Source: Candidatus Martarchaeota archaeon (lineage in GTDB: Archaea; Micrarchaeota; Micrarchaeia; Micrarchaeales; Micrarchaeaceae). Taken from it: a stretch of DNA of 25,436 nucleotides. Positions 6,211-13,118 of this stretch are shown piece by piece. Every line of letters begins with the position of its first letter. The stretch's first letter is position 1. Both the position numbers and the translations under genes were made by a program. Under the pieces are notes generated by a model. That model did no database searches. It worked only from the letters and a program-made list of their open reading frames with translations, and had not been told where the DNA came from. The stretch is from assembly GCA_023474155.1 (NCBI GenBank), contig JAMCYJ010000003.1:1-25436 (forward strand). Direction: 5' to 3'.

Positions 6211-6573
6211 ATGACCCGCAAAATGCACAGGAACAATAGGCTTCTGCGCGGAGTTTTGTCGGGATTCGCGGTAATGGTATTTCTCGGCTGGATTCCGATA
6301 ATAGGCCCGGTACTTTCTGGGCTCATCGCAGGCATTGTGACAAAAAGAGGGGCGTTATATGGAATGCTTTCAGGCCTGCTTGCAGGAATAGCGGGATCGA
6401 TTGCAGTGATTTTCGCGCTGCTGTTGTTCCTGCGCCCGCTGTTTCATCTGCTGCTTGCCGTGTTCGCCATTGATTTTAGCGCTATGATTATTTTGATAGG
6501 CTTTACATCTGTCCTGCTGTCAGCGACATGCGGCTATATCGGAGGCGCGCTGAGAGAAAAAACAAAATATTAA
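6211..6573 (+). CDS. Small glycine-rich membrane protein, DUF5518-like
   Basis: A 120-residue protein with a basic cytoplasmic N-terminus (MTRKMHRNNRLLR) and about three to four membrane segments at 13-45, 48-82 and 88-115. Small-residue patterns (IPIIGPVLSGLIAGIV, GMLSGLLAGIAGSIAV, CGYIGGALRE) recall archaeal DUF5518-type proteins, but this is only a resemblance. GGAGAAGGT-AAA precedes the ATG, a strong ribosome binding site. HtpX starts 47 bases after its stop, so the two are probably co-transcribed behind the inverted-repeat promoter. A role in membrane quality control is a guess from the neighbour. Confidence 0.7.
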   Translation: MTRKMHRNNRLLRGVLSGFAVMVFLGWIPIIGPVLSGLIAGIVTKRGALYGMLSGLLAGIAGSIAVIFALLLFLRPLFHLLLAVFAIDFSAMIILIGFTSVLLSATCGYIGGALREKTKY

Positions 6574-6620
6574 GAGCAAGAACTCGCAATTATTATGAAT
6601 TAAGATTTATCAGTGGTTAT

Positions 6621-7601
6621 ATGTCCTTTGATCTCACAATAAAAATGTATTTCACTCTGTTCCTGATGTTCGCAATAGGCTTTGGCATAATTTACTTTAT
6701 TTTGCTATTTTTCGGATTCTCATTTTCCTACATACTCGTTTTTGCAGTATTATTCTTTATAGCCCAATGGGCGATATCCCCCGAAATAATAAAATTTTCC
6801 TCCCATCTTGAATATGTAAAAAATACCGAATATCCTGAATTGCACGAAATTGTACGGGATCTGGCAAAAGAAGCAAATGTCCCGGTGCCAAGGATAGCGA
6901 TTTCGCCATCCCAGGATCCAAATGCCTTTGTATTCGGGAGGACAAGAAAGAGTGCGACTCTAGTAGTGCACAAAGGACTGCTTTCGATACTTGACAAAAA
7001 TGAGCTGTCTGGCGTAATTGCTCATGAACTCGGCCACTTGAAGCACAATGACATGATGGTCATAACATTCATCTCATTTATCCCGATGCTTGCATACCTT
7101 ATTGCGCAGAACCTGTTTTTCAGCAGCATGTTTGGCGGGGGGAATAACAGGAGCAGCAACGTCGACTATTTAGTTATCTTCGGAATAATAGCATTCCTTG
7201 TTTATCTGATTGCGCAGCTCCTGATGCTTTCGCTATCCCGTTCAAGGGAGTCTTATGCAGATGAATTTTCAGCAAAAACAACTAAAAAGCCGGCAAACCT
7301 CGCCTCCGCGTTGTTTAAAATAAGCTACCATAACATAAACAATACAAATAAGCAAAGCACAAGCATGCAGTCGTTTTATATCATTGACTTTTTTAATGTG
7401 CAGAGGGATATGAAAGAGATAAAGGAACACTATAAGGAAATAAAGGGCATGATTCCCGCAGCGGATTTTTCAATGATTTTCTCAGAAATATCAAAGCAGA
7501 AAAACAGCTTCTGGGGAGTTTTGAATAGCCTTTATTCCACCCACCCTCCGACATACCGCAGAATTCTTGACATGGCAAAAATAAAGCAGCAAATGCATTG
7601 A
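6621..7601 (+). CDS. htpX: HtpX-family membrane zinc metalloprotease (M48)
   Basis: Integral membrane zinc protease that degrades misfolded membrane proteins. From the ATG at 6621 it has 326 residues, near family length. Two N-terminal membrane segments lie at about 8-32 and 34-52. The catalytic motif HELGH is at H135-E136-H139 in SGVIAHELGHLKHND. The third zinc ligand is probably E210 in SRSRESYADEFSA. A second pair of membrane spans is at about 146-168 and 181-205. The frame is open upstream to 6528, but that extension overlaps the previous gene and is arginine-rich, while GTGGT-TAT directly precedes 6621. It is convergent with Trm5, with five bases between the stops. Confidence 0.92.
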   Translation: MSFDLTIKMYFTLFLMFAIGFGIIYFILLFFGFSFSYILVFAVLFFIAQWAISPEIIKFSSHLEYVKNTEYPELHEIVRDLAKEANVPVPRIAISPSQDPNAFVFGRTRKSATLVVHKGLLSILDKNELSGVIAHELGHLKHNDMMVITFISFIPMLAYLIAQNLFFSSMFGGGNNRSSNVDYLVIFGIIAFLVYLIAQLLMLSLSRSRESYADEFSAKTTKKPANLASALFKISYHNINNTNKQSTSMQSFYIIDFFNVQRDMKEIKEHYKEIKGMIPAADFSMIFSEISKQKNSFWGVLNSLYSTHPPTYRRILDMAKIKQQMH

Positions 7602-7606
7602 GCCTG

Positions 7607-8680
7607 TTATCCAGCAGCACTATCCCTGCGAGATCGCGGGATCTTGTCTATTTTGTAGTCTACGACTATCTCAACCTCGTTCTTTGAATAAGGCCGTACA
7701 ACCCTTTCGAATAGAATCTTGACCCTATAGTTGTTATTTTTTGCATGCGCCTTCAATATCTGCTCGGTCTCCTTTAATACAGTATCCCTATTCCCGAAGA
7801 CGTAAATATGGACTATTGCTTTTTTCTTCGAAACTTCAAGAATCTGGTCAAGAAATTTTATGCTTGATTTTGGCATAGGGACTATGATCCTATCAGCGAA
7901 ATCGCGATAGTCCTTGCTCCGGACTCTTACATTGCCCAGTATAGGCTTTACATTTGGCGACTTGTTAAGGTTAATATTATCTTTCATATATCCCACTGCG
8001 TTTTTGTTCATTTCAATGGCAACGATATTGGTTGATTTGTGTTTTTTTGCGATTTCGATTGCAAAAGGACCGACGCCCGCGAACATTACGCAGATATTTT
8101 CATTTTCCTTTACCTGGCTGTTTATTCTTTCCCTTTCGTATGAAAGGCGGTTCGAAAAAAATGCCTTTCTGATGTCAAACCGGAATAGGCAATTGCTTTC
8201 CCTGTACTCGCTCACGAATGTTTTTATCCCTAAAACATAGCGGAATTTCCTTAGCCTGTATCTGCCAGAAACCGCGCCGGCCTGCGCGACAACAGTGGTT
8301 ACCTGCGGGTTAAAATTTAATATTTCTTCGGCAACCTTTATTTCTTCTTTTTTATCGAGTTCTGATTTTATTATCGCTATATTTCCGAGAATGTCGTACC
8401 CTCTCGCCAGCCCGGTCTTATATTTTTCAAATATCCTATTTATGCGCTCTGCGTTGCTCCTCAAAGTTCTGTTACGGTTTTCCCTATCTATCAGTTCTGT
8501 TTTGCGCATTATTGATTTTTCGATATATTTTTTAATTCTTCTGTTGCTAATATCTATTAATGGGAATAGGACTGAATTTTCTTCAAAGCCTATTTTTCTT
8601 GATTTGTCAAGCAAACCAAGCTTCAGAATCTGCTTTTTCACATTTTCTGCATTTTTTTTAGCCGCCTTTAAGTATTTCAT
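7607..8680 (-). CDS. trm5: tRNA (guanine37-N1)-methyltransferase Trm5
   Basis: SAM-dependent enzyme making m1G37 next to the anticodon, which prevents +1 frameshifting. From ATG 8680 it has 357 residues. The N-terminal D1 domain starts MKYLKAAKKNAENVKKQ, as in archaeal Trm5. The core has FFSNRLSYERERI (about 174-186), the SAM-binding glycine loop MFAGVGPF (about 199-206), an acidic strand end IVAIEMN and VPMPKSS (about 267-273), the counterpart of the family N-x-P-P/N-L-P region. The frame opens nine codons further to a TTG at 8707, but the family start and a CGAT-AGC before the ATG favour 8680. It is divergent from Spt5. Confidence 0.9.
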   Translation of the reverse strand: MKYLKAAKKNAENVKKQILKLGLLDKSRKIGFEENSVLFPLIDISNRRIKKYIEKSIMRKTELIDRENRNRTLRSNAERINRIFEKYKTGLARGYDILGNIAIIKSELDKKEEIKVAEEILNFNPQVTTVVAQAGAVSGRYRLRKFRYVLGIKTFVSEYRESNCLFRFDIRKAFFSNRLSYERERINSQVKENENICVMFAGVGPFAIEIAKKHKSTNIVAIEMNKNAVGYMKDNINLNKSPNVKPILGNVRVRSKDYRDFADRIIVPMPKSSIKFLDQILEVSKKKAIVHIYVFGNRDTVLKETEQILKAHAKNNNYRVKILFERVVRPYSKNEVEIVVDYKIDKIPRSRRDSAAG

Positions 8681-8782
8681 GCTATCGTTAAAAATCCTGA
8701 GTTTCAAGATAAACTAAATAATTAAATAGTTAAAAGAATTAATAAATATAAATTTAAAATTATACTCATTATCTAATACAAA

Positions 8783-8787
8783 GTGAT
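8783..8787 (+). promoter_or_regulatory. Ribosome binding site GTGAT of Spt5
   Basis: GTGAT lies four bases before the ATG at 8792 and can pair with the ATCAC near the 3' end of archaeal 16S rRNA. The same GTG could be read as an in-frame start adding three residues, but its ribosome-site position argues for the ATG. Confidence 0.6.
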
Positions 8788-8791
8788 TTCT

Positions 8792-9238
8792 ATGTATTTT
8801 GCTGTTAAAGTTACCTCTGGCCAGGAAAAGATAGTGGCAACAATGCTTCAAAATAAGGCAACAAAATCCGATCTTCCAATATATGCCGTGCTGGTTCTAT
8901 CCGGAATGAAAGGCTATATCATCATTGAGGCGGAAACAGAAGTCGCATGCTCAAATTTCGTTTCAGGCGAGCACAATGTGAAGGGGCTGCTGAAAACCCC
9001 GCTAATGCAGGCAGAAATTGACAAAATTCTCGAAACAAAGACCTTTGCCCAGACAATAGAAAAAGGAGACATGATCGAGTTTGTAAATGGGCCGTTCAAG
9101 GGATACAAAGCGAAAGTGCTGAAAATAGACGATCAGAAAAATGATTTGACTGTAGAGCTTATGGATGTCGTGGTTCCTATCCCGATAACCACAAAAATAA
9201 GCTCGGCAAAAGTCATCCAAAAAGCAAAAAATATCTAA
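8792..9238 (+). CDS. spt5: Transcription elongation factor Spt5 (archaeal NusG)
   Basis: Processivity factor that binds the RNA polymerase clamp across the DNA cleft and, with Spt4, helps couple to the ribosome. The 148 residues hold an NGN domain at about 1-82 (YFAVKVTSGQEKIVATML, IYAVLVLSGMKGYIIIE) and a KOW domain at about 93-125 (KGDMIEFVNGPFKGYKAKVL). This is standard archaeal architecture. The short gap of 20 bases to uL11 fits the classic archaeal Spt5-L11 order. SecE, often just upstream, is absent here since Trm5 diverges. Confidence 0.93.
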   Translation: MYFAVKVTSGQEKIVATMLQNKATKSDLPIYAVLVLSGMKGYIIIEAETEVACSNFVSGEHNVKGLLKTPLMQAEIDKILETKTFAQTIEKGDMIEFVNGPFKGYKAKVLKIDDQKNDLTVELMDVVVPIPITTKISSAKVIQKAKNI

Positions 9239-9258
9239 AATGAAACGCAAGTGATAGA

Positions 9259-9720
9259 ATGAGCAATATAATAGAAGGTTTAATCGAAGGAGGAAAAGCA
9301 ACAACAGGGCCGCCGTTCGGACCTGCATTGGGGCCTATGGGCGTGAATACGCAGGCCGTCATAAAGGAAATAAACGAAAAAACAAAGGATTTTTCAGGAA
9401 TCAAGATAAGCGTAAAAGTCATTGTCGATCCGGCAACAAAGAACTTTAGCATCGAAATAGGATCCCCCCAAACAAGCGCGCTAATCCTCAAAGAGCTCAA
9501 GATAGAAAAGGGCGCGAAGACAAAGGAGGAGACTGTTGGCAATATAACCCTAGATCAGATAAAAAAAATAGCAAAGGCCAAGGACCTTTTTGGCGCGACG
9601 CTTGCAGACAAAGTCAAGCAGGTGCTTGGCACATGCAAGAGCATGGGTATTACTTGCGACGGCGAAATCGCGACCGAAGTAATAAAAAAGATAAATGATA
9701 AGTCTATAACAGTAGAATAA
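9259..9720 (+). CDS. rpl11: Large ribosomal subunit protein uL11
   Basis: Forms the GTPase-associated centre with helices 43-44 of 23S rRNA and the stalk base. The 153 residues are family length. The N-terminal domain has IEGGKATTGPPFGPALGPMG, with the conserved proline-rich helix. The C-terminal RNA-binding domain includes GNITLDQIKKIAKAKD and VLGTCKSMGITCDG. GTGAT-AGA immediately precedes the ATG. In many archaea uL1, uL10 and L12 follow, but here a T-rich terminator and a convergent MscS gene end the unit. Confidence 0.96.
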   Translation: MSNIIEGLIEGGKATTGPPFGPALGPMGVNTQAVIKEINEKTKDFSGIKISVKVIVDPATKNFSIEIGSPQTSALILKELKIEKGAKTKEETVGNITLDQIKKIAKAKDLFGATLADKVKQVLGTCKSMGITCDGEIATEVIKKINDKSITVE

Positions 9721-9727
9721 ATACCCC

Positions 9728-9753
9728 TGTTTTTCTTTTTTTTATTTTGTTTT
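9728..9753 (+). terminator. T-rich transcription terminator after uL11
   Basis: The plus strand carries runs of 5, 8 and 4 T's within 25 bases, starting eight bases after the uL11 stop and lying between convergent genes. Archaeal RNA polymerase stops at such oligo-T tracts. The minus strand shows no matching T run here, so it would serve uL11 only. Confidence 0.65.
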
Positions 9754-9757
9754 GCGT

Positions 9758-10630
9758 TTATTTCATTAGTTTTACAGCATAGCCCATTATTTTGTTTTTT
9801 ATAATTCCCTCGTTCTCCTTGTCAATAGTGGCTTTGAATTTTACGCCGTAGCTTGCATTATTGATGAATGCCACGTTAATGCTGTGCTTCAAAACCACTT
9901 TTGAGAGATAGCTGTCTTTTTTAATTCTGCCTTCCAGCTCTTTCTTGAAAAGCTCAAAATCCTTGTTCGCATTTATTTCAAAAGTAAGCAGTATCTCCTT
10001 TTTATTAACCTTGTTGTGGTTTATTATAAGGGCCTGGTTCAGTGCATTGTTTGGCATGTAGAAAAGCTCATTATTAGTTCCCTGGATCGTCGTATAAATG
10101 AGCCCGATTTCGATAACCTTGCCAGTTATTGACACATATTTTATATCATGAGGGTATGTCGGTGGGATTTGGGGATAGACCCATGTTGAGATTGTTATTT
10201 TGTCGCCGATATGGAAAGGCTTTAGCGACAGCAGTGAAATCCCCGCGAACACGTTTCCAAGGGAGGTCTGCGCAGCAAGGCCCAAAACAACGCCGAGAAA
10301 GCCTGCCCCGATAAGCAGCCCATTAACATTCACCTTGAGAAAATTCAGCAGGATTATGATTAAGATAAGATAAGAAAAGACCCTGAAAATAGTAGTGATG
10401 GATTTTATGTAGTTTCCGACATGCGCACGCCTTCCGTATATCTTGAAAAGGAATGCAATGAACTCTATTGTGGCCACTCCCAGAAGAGCGTATGCGGCGA
10501 AATCTATTATTGTCTTATAACTGCTGCTGAGTGCTTTAAAGAAGTATATATGAATCCCGCTAAGAACTATTACGCCGATGGCTATTATCAGGAATAAAAT
10601 AGCCAAAATTTTTTTATACTCCCCTCTCAT
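9758..10630 (-). CDS. Small-conductance mechanosensitive channel, MscS family
   Basis: Tension-gated channel that releases solutes on osmotic downshock. The 290 residues have membrane segments at about 8-30, 40-62 and 80-102, then the pore-lining TM3 region with its small-residue pattern (GLLIGAGFLGVVLGLAAQTS, then LGNVFAGISLL). A beta domain follows (PFHIGDKITIS; TGKVIEIGLIYTTIQ; YMPNNALNQALIIN) and an alpha-beta C-terminal domain. The Ala/Gly packing and the PF-x-x-GD motif are characteristic. It starts nine bases after the PCNA stop and has AAGAT-ATA before its ATG, so it is probably translated from the PCNA transcript. Confidence 0.92.
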   Translation of the reverse strand: MRGEYKKILAILFLIIAIGVIVLSGIHIYFFKALSSSYKTIIDFAAYALLGVATIEFIAFLFKIYGRRAHVGNYIKSITTIFRVFSYLILIIILLNFLKVNVNGLLIGAGFLGVVLGLAAQTSLGNVFAGISLLSLKPFHIGDKITISTWVYPQIPPTYPHDIKYVSITGKVIEIGLIYTTIQGTNNELFYMPNNALNQALIINHNKVNKKEILLTFEINANKDFELFKKELEGRIKKDSYLSKVVLKHSINVAFINNASYGVKFKATIDKENEGIIKNKIMGYAVKLMK

Positions 10631-10639
10631 TATATCTTA

Positions 10640-11386
10640 TTAATTTTCAATATACGGCGCTAGGTAATACCTGACTTCCGCATCCCCTATAGTGTAGTTT
10701 ATCTTTATCGGATCTTCTATCCTCATTAGAAGGGCGATTACCGAGCCCTGGGGAGATGCGCTTATAATCCTCTGCAGGTAGTCTATGTTAAATGAAACTG
10801 ATGTAGGTTTTGAAACGTCAAGCTTTTTTATGAATTCCGCATTGTCTAGATGCTCTTCCTCCAATTCCCCTATATCGCTTTTTGCTACCACCATGAACGA
10901 ATTCTTTGTCGTCTTGAATCCGACATAGCTTGAAAGAGAATTCGCATCCTTCAGGATTTCCTTCAGAGTGTCTGCTTTGACTTCGACAACAGATTCAGGA
11001 TCGGCTATTTTCGGCTCTTTGATGTCATTATTTTTAACTTCTATTATTGGAAGCTTGTACCTTCTCGAGCTGTGCTCTCCTATGAACTCTATATTGAATT
11101 TGTTGCTGCTGCTTTTCATTATCACTTGCTCGTTCTGCCTCGAAGTTGAAAGAATCTTGATGAGGTTTGAAATGTCAAGGCCTATAGAGACAGACTTGTC
11201 CAATTCATACTTTGAAAAGGCCTTATTCGGAATGCTGAAGCATATCATGCTGATTCCTGATGGGTCTATCGCTTTTAATGTAATTCCCTCCTTTGCTATT
11301 TCAAATACTCCCTCGTCAACTACGTTTGCAATCGAATCAATGCAGTTCTTCCAGTATTTTGCGTCGTCTATTTTTATTTCAAACAT
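10640..11386 (-). CDS. pcn: DNA polymerase sliding clamp PCNA
   Basis: Trimeric ring that tethers polymerases, FEN1, ligase and others to DNA. The 248 residues are full length for archaeal PCNA. Recognisable blocks are EGITLKAIDPSGISMICFSI, DLKEPKIAD-like loop KEPKIADPESVVEV (interdomain connector region), and the C-terminal DAEVRYYLAPYIEN, the usual L-A-P-x-I-E ending. GTGAT-AAA precedes the ATG. A single PCNA with no partial paralogue nearby suggests a homotrimer. The gene is followed closely by MscS. Confidence 0.96.
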   Translation of the reverse strand: MFEIKIDDAKYWKNCIDSIANVVDEGVFEIAKEGITLKAIDPSGISMICFSIPNKAFSKYELDKSVSIGLDISNLIKILSTSRQNEQVIMKSSSNKFNIEFIGEHSSRRYKLPIIEVKNNDIKEPKIADPESVVEVKADTLKEILKDANSLSSYVGFKTTKNSFMVVAKSDIGELEEEHLDNAEFIKKLDVSKPTSVSFNIDYLQRIISASPQGSVIALLMRIEDPIKINYTIGDAEVRYYLAPYIEN

Positions 11387-11483
11387 TTTATCACTTAATA
11401 AATCTATAAAAAATTATTGTATAATTTATGTAAACAAAAGTTAAAAATACTATGCTGAAATGCGTTATTTATAACCCTTGATT

Positions 11484-12080
11484 TTATAATATGTTTATCC
11501 TTTTTAATTCAGATACTAACGCGTCGTAGCCTTTAAAAACTATGCCATTCATTCCGATCGCCCGCGCCCCGTTTATATTCGCAAGAGAATCATCAATAAA
11601 AACAGTCTCATTTGGCATTAACTTGGTCTTGGCAAGAAGATACTGATAGATTCTTTTATCTGGCTTTGTCATATGAAGATAGCATGAAATAAATTTCTTG
11701 TCAAACAATTTTTCGTTTATTTTGAGCAGTATATTTGTTCTAAAATATCTGCTTCTGTTCACATTAGTCAGCATGTAAATTTTATAATTTTTGGAAAGAG
11801 CCCCAATTAGTGCTATCATTTTTCCGTCAATTTTGGCGTTGCTATCAAAAACTAAATTCCATGATTTTCGGGGTATTTTTATCCCGATATTTTTTGAAAT
11901 AGAATCGAGTAATAGGCCTAATGTGATGTCGCCGCGATCAAATCTGTTTATTAACGGCGTCATTGCATTTACTATTTTATTTTCATTAATATCATATTGT
12001 TCTGAAAGGTATTCATAGTATTTATTTTCATCAAAATGTATTATGACTCCGCCCATGTCAAATACTATTGCCTTTATCAT
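11484..12080 (-). CDS. HAD-superfamily hydrolase, subfamily IA
   Basis: Probable phosphatase of unknown substrate. Motif I is VFDMGGV with nucleophile D8, but the usual second Asp (DxD) is Gly10, as in the YihX-like and epoxide-hydrolase-like branches. Motif II is MLTN (T105), motif III is TKPD (K139) and motif IV is FIDDS (D163, D164) followed by NINGARAIGMNGI. A helical cap lies at about 17-80. The 198 residues are normal length. GGTG lies five bases or so before the ATG. The gene is divergent from tRNA-Thr. Confidence 0.88.
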   Translation of the reverse strand: MIKAIVFDMGGVIIHFDENKYYEYLSEQYDINENKIVNAMTPLINRFDRGDITLGLLLDSISKNIGIKIPRKSWNLVFDSNAKIDGKMIALIGALSKNYKIYMLTNVNRSRYFRTNILLKINEKLFDKKFISCYLHMTKPDKRIYQYLLAKTKLMPNETVFIDDSLANINGARAIGMNGIVFKGYDALVSELKRINIL

Positions 12081-12095
12081 TTTTACACCAATAAT

Positions 12096-12104
12096 TTAAT
12101 ATTT
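12096..12104 (+). promoter_or_regulatory. Probable TATA box of tRNA-Thr
   Basis: TTTAATATT lies about 40 bases before the mature tRNA 5' end, which would start transcription some 15 bases upstream of the tRNA. It lies in the short region shared with the divergent HAD gene. Confidence 0.35.
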
Positions 12105-12141
12105 GTTCACAAATAAAATCATAATGGGTGCAGCCGCAGAT

Positions 12142-12226
12142 GCCCTGATAGCTCAATGGCAGAGCGCTTGTTTCGTATCATTTATGGAAAAACAAGAGGT
12201 TGTGGGTTCAACTCCCATTCAGGGCT
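12142..12226 (+). tRNA. tRNA-Thr (CGT) with a 13-base intron
   Basis: Cloverleaf: acceptor GCCCTGA/TCAGGGC with discriminator T (the usual archaeal Thr discriminator), D stem GCTC/GAGC, anticodon stem CTTGT/ACAAG, and T stem GTGGG/CCCAT with loop TTCAACT. The anticodon loop is 20 bases instead of 7. Removing 12178-12190 leaves loop TTCGTAA with anticodon CGT. The mature RNA is 72 bases and CCA is not encoded. Position 37 is A, the substrate for t6A-type modification. An oligo-T tract at 12233-12237 follows and may terminate transcription. Confidence 0.93.
12178..12190 (+). other. tRNA-Thr intron at position 37/38
   Basis: The proposed intron is TCATTTATGGAAA. Loop bases TTCG (12172-12175) can pair with TGGA (12185-12188) as U-A, U-G, C-G and G-U. 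That gives a four-pair central helix with three-base bulges (TAT and AAA) whose second-nucleotide cleavage points fall exactly at 37/38. There is no room for an inner helix, so it would be a relaxed bulge-helix motif. Confidence 0.7.
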
Positions 12227-12254
12227 AAATTGTTTTTCAGCGAGCGCAGGTTTA

Positions 12255-12340
12255 TTTTACAAGTAATGGTTTAACACGCATCTGGCATTCTGGAATTGTT
12301 TTAGGGCTTCCAAGTTTCCAGATTCAGTTTTCTTGTAAAA
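12255..12340. other. Nested inverted repeats between tRNA-Thr and FNR-like gene; possible structured RNA
   Basis: TTTTACAAG (12255-12263) and CTTGTAAAA (12332-12340) are exact reverse complements. They enclose TCTGGAA (12289-12295) facing TTCCAGA (12316-12322), and an alternative ATCTGG (12280-12285) facing CCAGAT (12318-12323). The two inner pairings are mutually exclusive. The region is non-coding and would be the 3' untranslated region of the minus-strand reductase or a separate small RNA. No C/D or clear H/ACA boxes were seen. Confidence 0.35.
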
Positions 12341-12383
12341 CTGCTTATTGCGCGGCCGGTCTATTTTGCATTCCTACCTTTGT

Positions 12384-13100
12384 TCATCCCCAAATGTCTG
12401 CGCTTATCTTTTCACTAGGTATGTTACAGCTGATCGAGATGCTTTTCATCGCCTTTGCAAATTCCAAAGGCCCGCATATGTAAGTCATCCTTTCATTGCA
12501 ATCAGACAGGTATTTCTCTATCATTTCTTTTGTTATGCGGCCGTGCTCGCCACTCCATGCCTCATCTTCCCTAGTAACTGTTATTATTGTTTTCAAATTC
12601 AGTAGCTTTTCCATCTCCTGCAGTTCTGATCTAGCTATTATCTCGTTTGAAAATCTTACGCTGTAAAACAGTATTATGTCAACGTCAAGTTTATGCGTTA
12701 TTATGTGCCTTAGCATCGAGATGAACGGCGCGATTCCTGTCCCTCCGGCAATAAACATAAGCTTTTTGTTCTCGCTATGGATAAATTTGAATTGTCCGTA
12801 AGGACCTGTCATGTAATATATATCGCCAATCTTTGCAAGCGCAATTTTCGACGTAAACCGTCCATTTATAAGATGAATATAAAAATCCAGTGTTTCGGAG
12901 TTTGGTTCGGAGGCTATGGAAAAAGCCCGGGCTATTTCCTGTGTCTCATCCTTGTATTTAACCATTACAAACATGCCCGGATCAAAGTCAAGCCTCGTGT
13001 TGTCAAGCGCTTGGAACTTATACAGCTTGACATCAGGGCATTCATCAATTATCTCTGCTACTTTGTATTCCTTATTGTTTATTTTTGGCTGTTCAGTCAC
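12384..13100 (-). CDS. FAD/NAD(P)-binding oxidoreductase, ferredoxin-NADP reductase fold
   Basis: Flavoprotein moving electrons between NAD(P)H and an unknown partner. The 238 residues have a FAD-binding barrel at about 10-105 with RAFSIAS (58-64), a version of RxYSxxS, and a nucleotide-binding domain with FIAGGTGIAP (116-125), YSVRF and YICGPLEFAKAMK (207-219). There is no C-terminal cysteine cluster, so it is not PyrK-like and carries no visible Fe-S centre. The start is GTG at 13100: no ATG is nearby, it falls 18 bases after the ValRS stop, and CGAT-ACC precedes it. It is probably co-transcribed with valS. Confidence 0.87.
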   Translation of the reverse strand: MTEQPKINNKEYKVAEIIDECPDVKLYKFQALDNTRLDFDPGMFVMVKYKDETQEIARAFSIASEPNSETLDFYIHLINGRFTSKIALAKIGDIYYMTGPYGQFKFIHSENKKLMFIAGGTGIAPFISMLRHIITHKLDVDIILFYSVRFSNEIIARSELQEMEKLLNLKTIITVTREDEAWSGEHGRITKEMIEKYLSDCNERMTYICGPLEFAKAMKSISISCNIPSEKISADIWG

Positions 13101-13118
13101 GGTATCGTCAATATTATT

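Noticed and set aside
12348..12605. 85-codon plus-strand frame after tRNA-Thr
   Set aside because: Mostly antisense to the FNR-like reductase 3' end, with no motif and no ribosome site.
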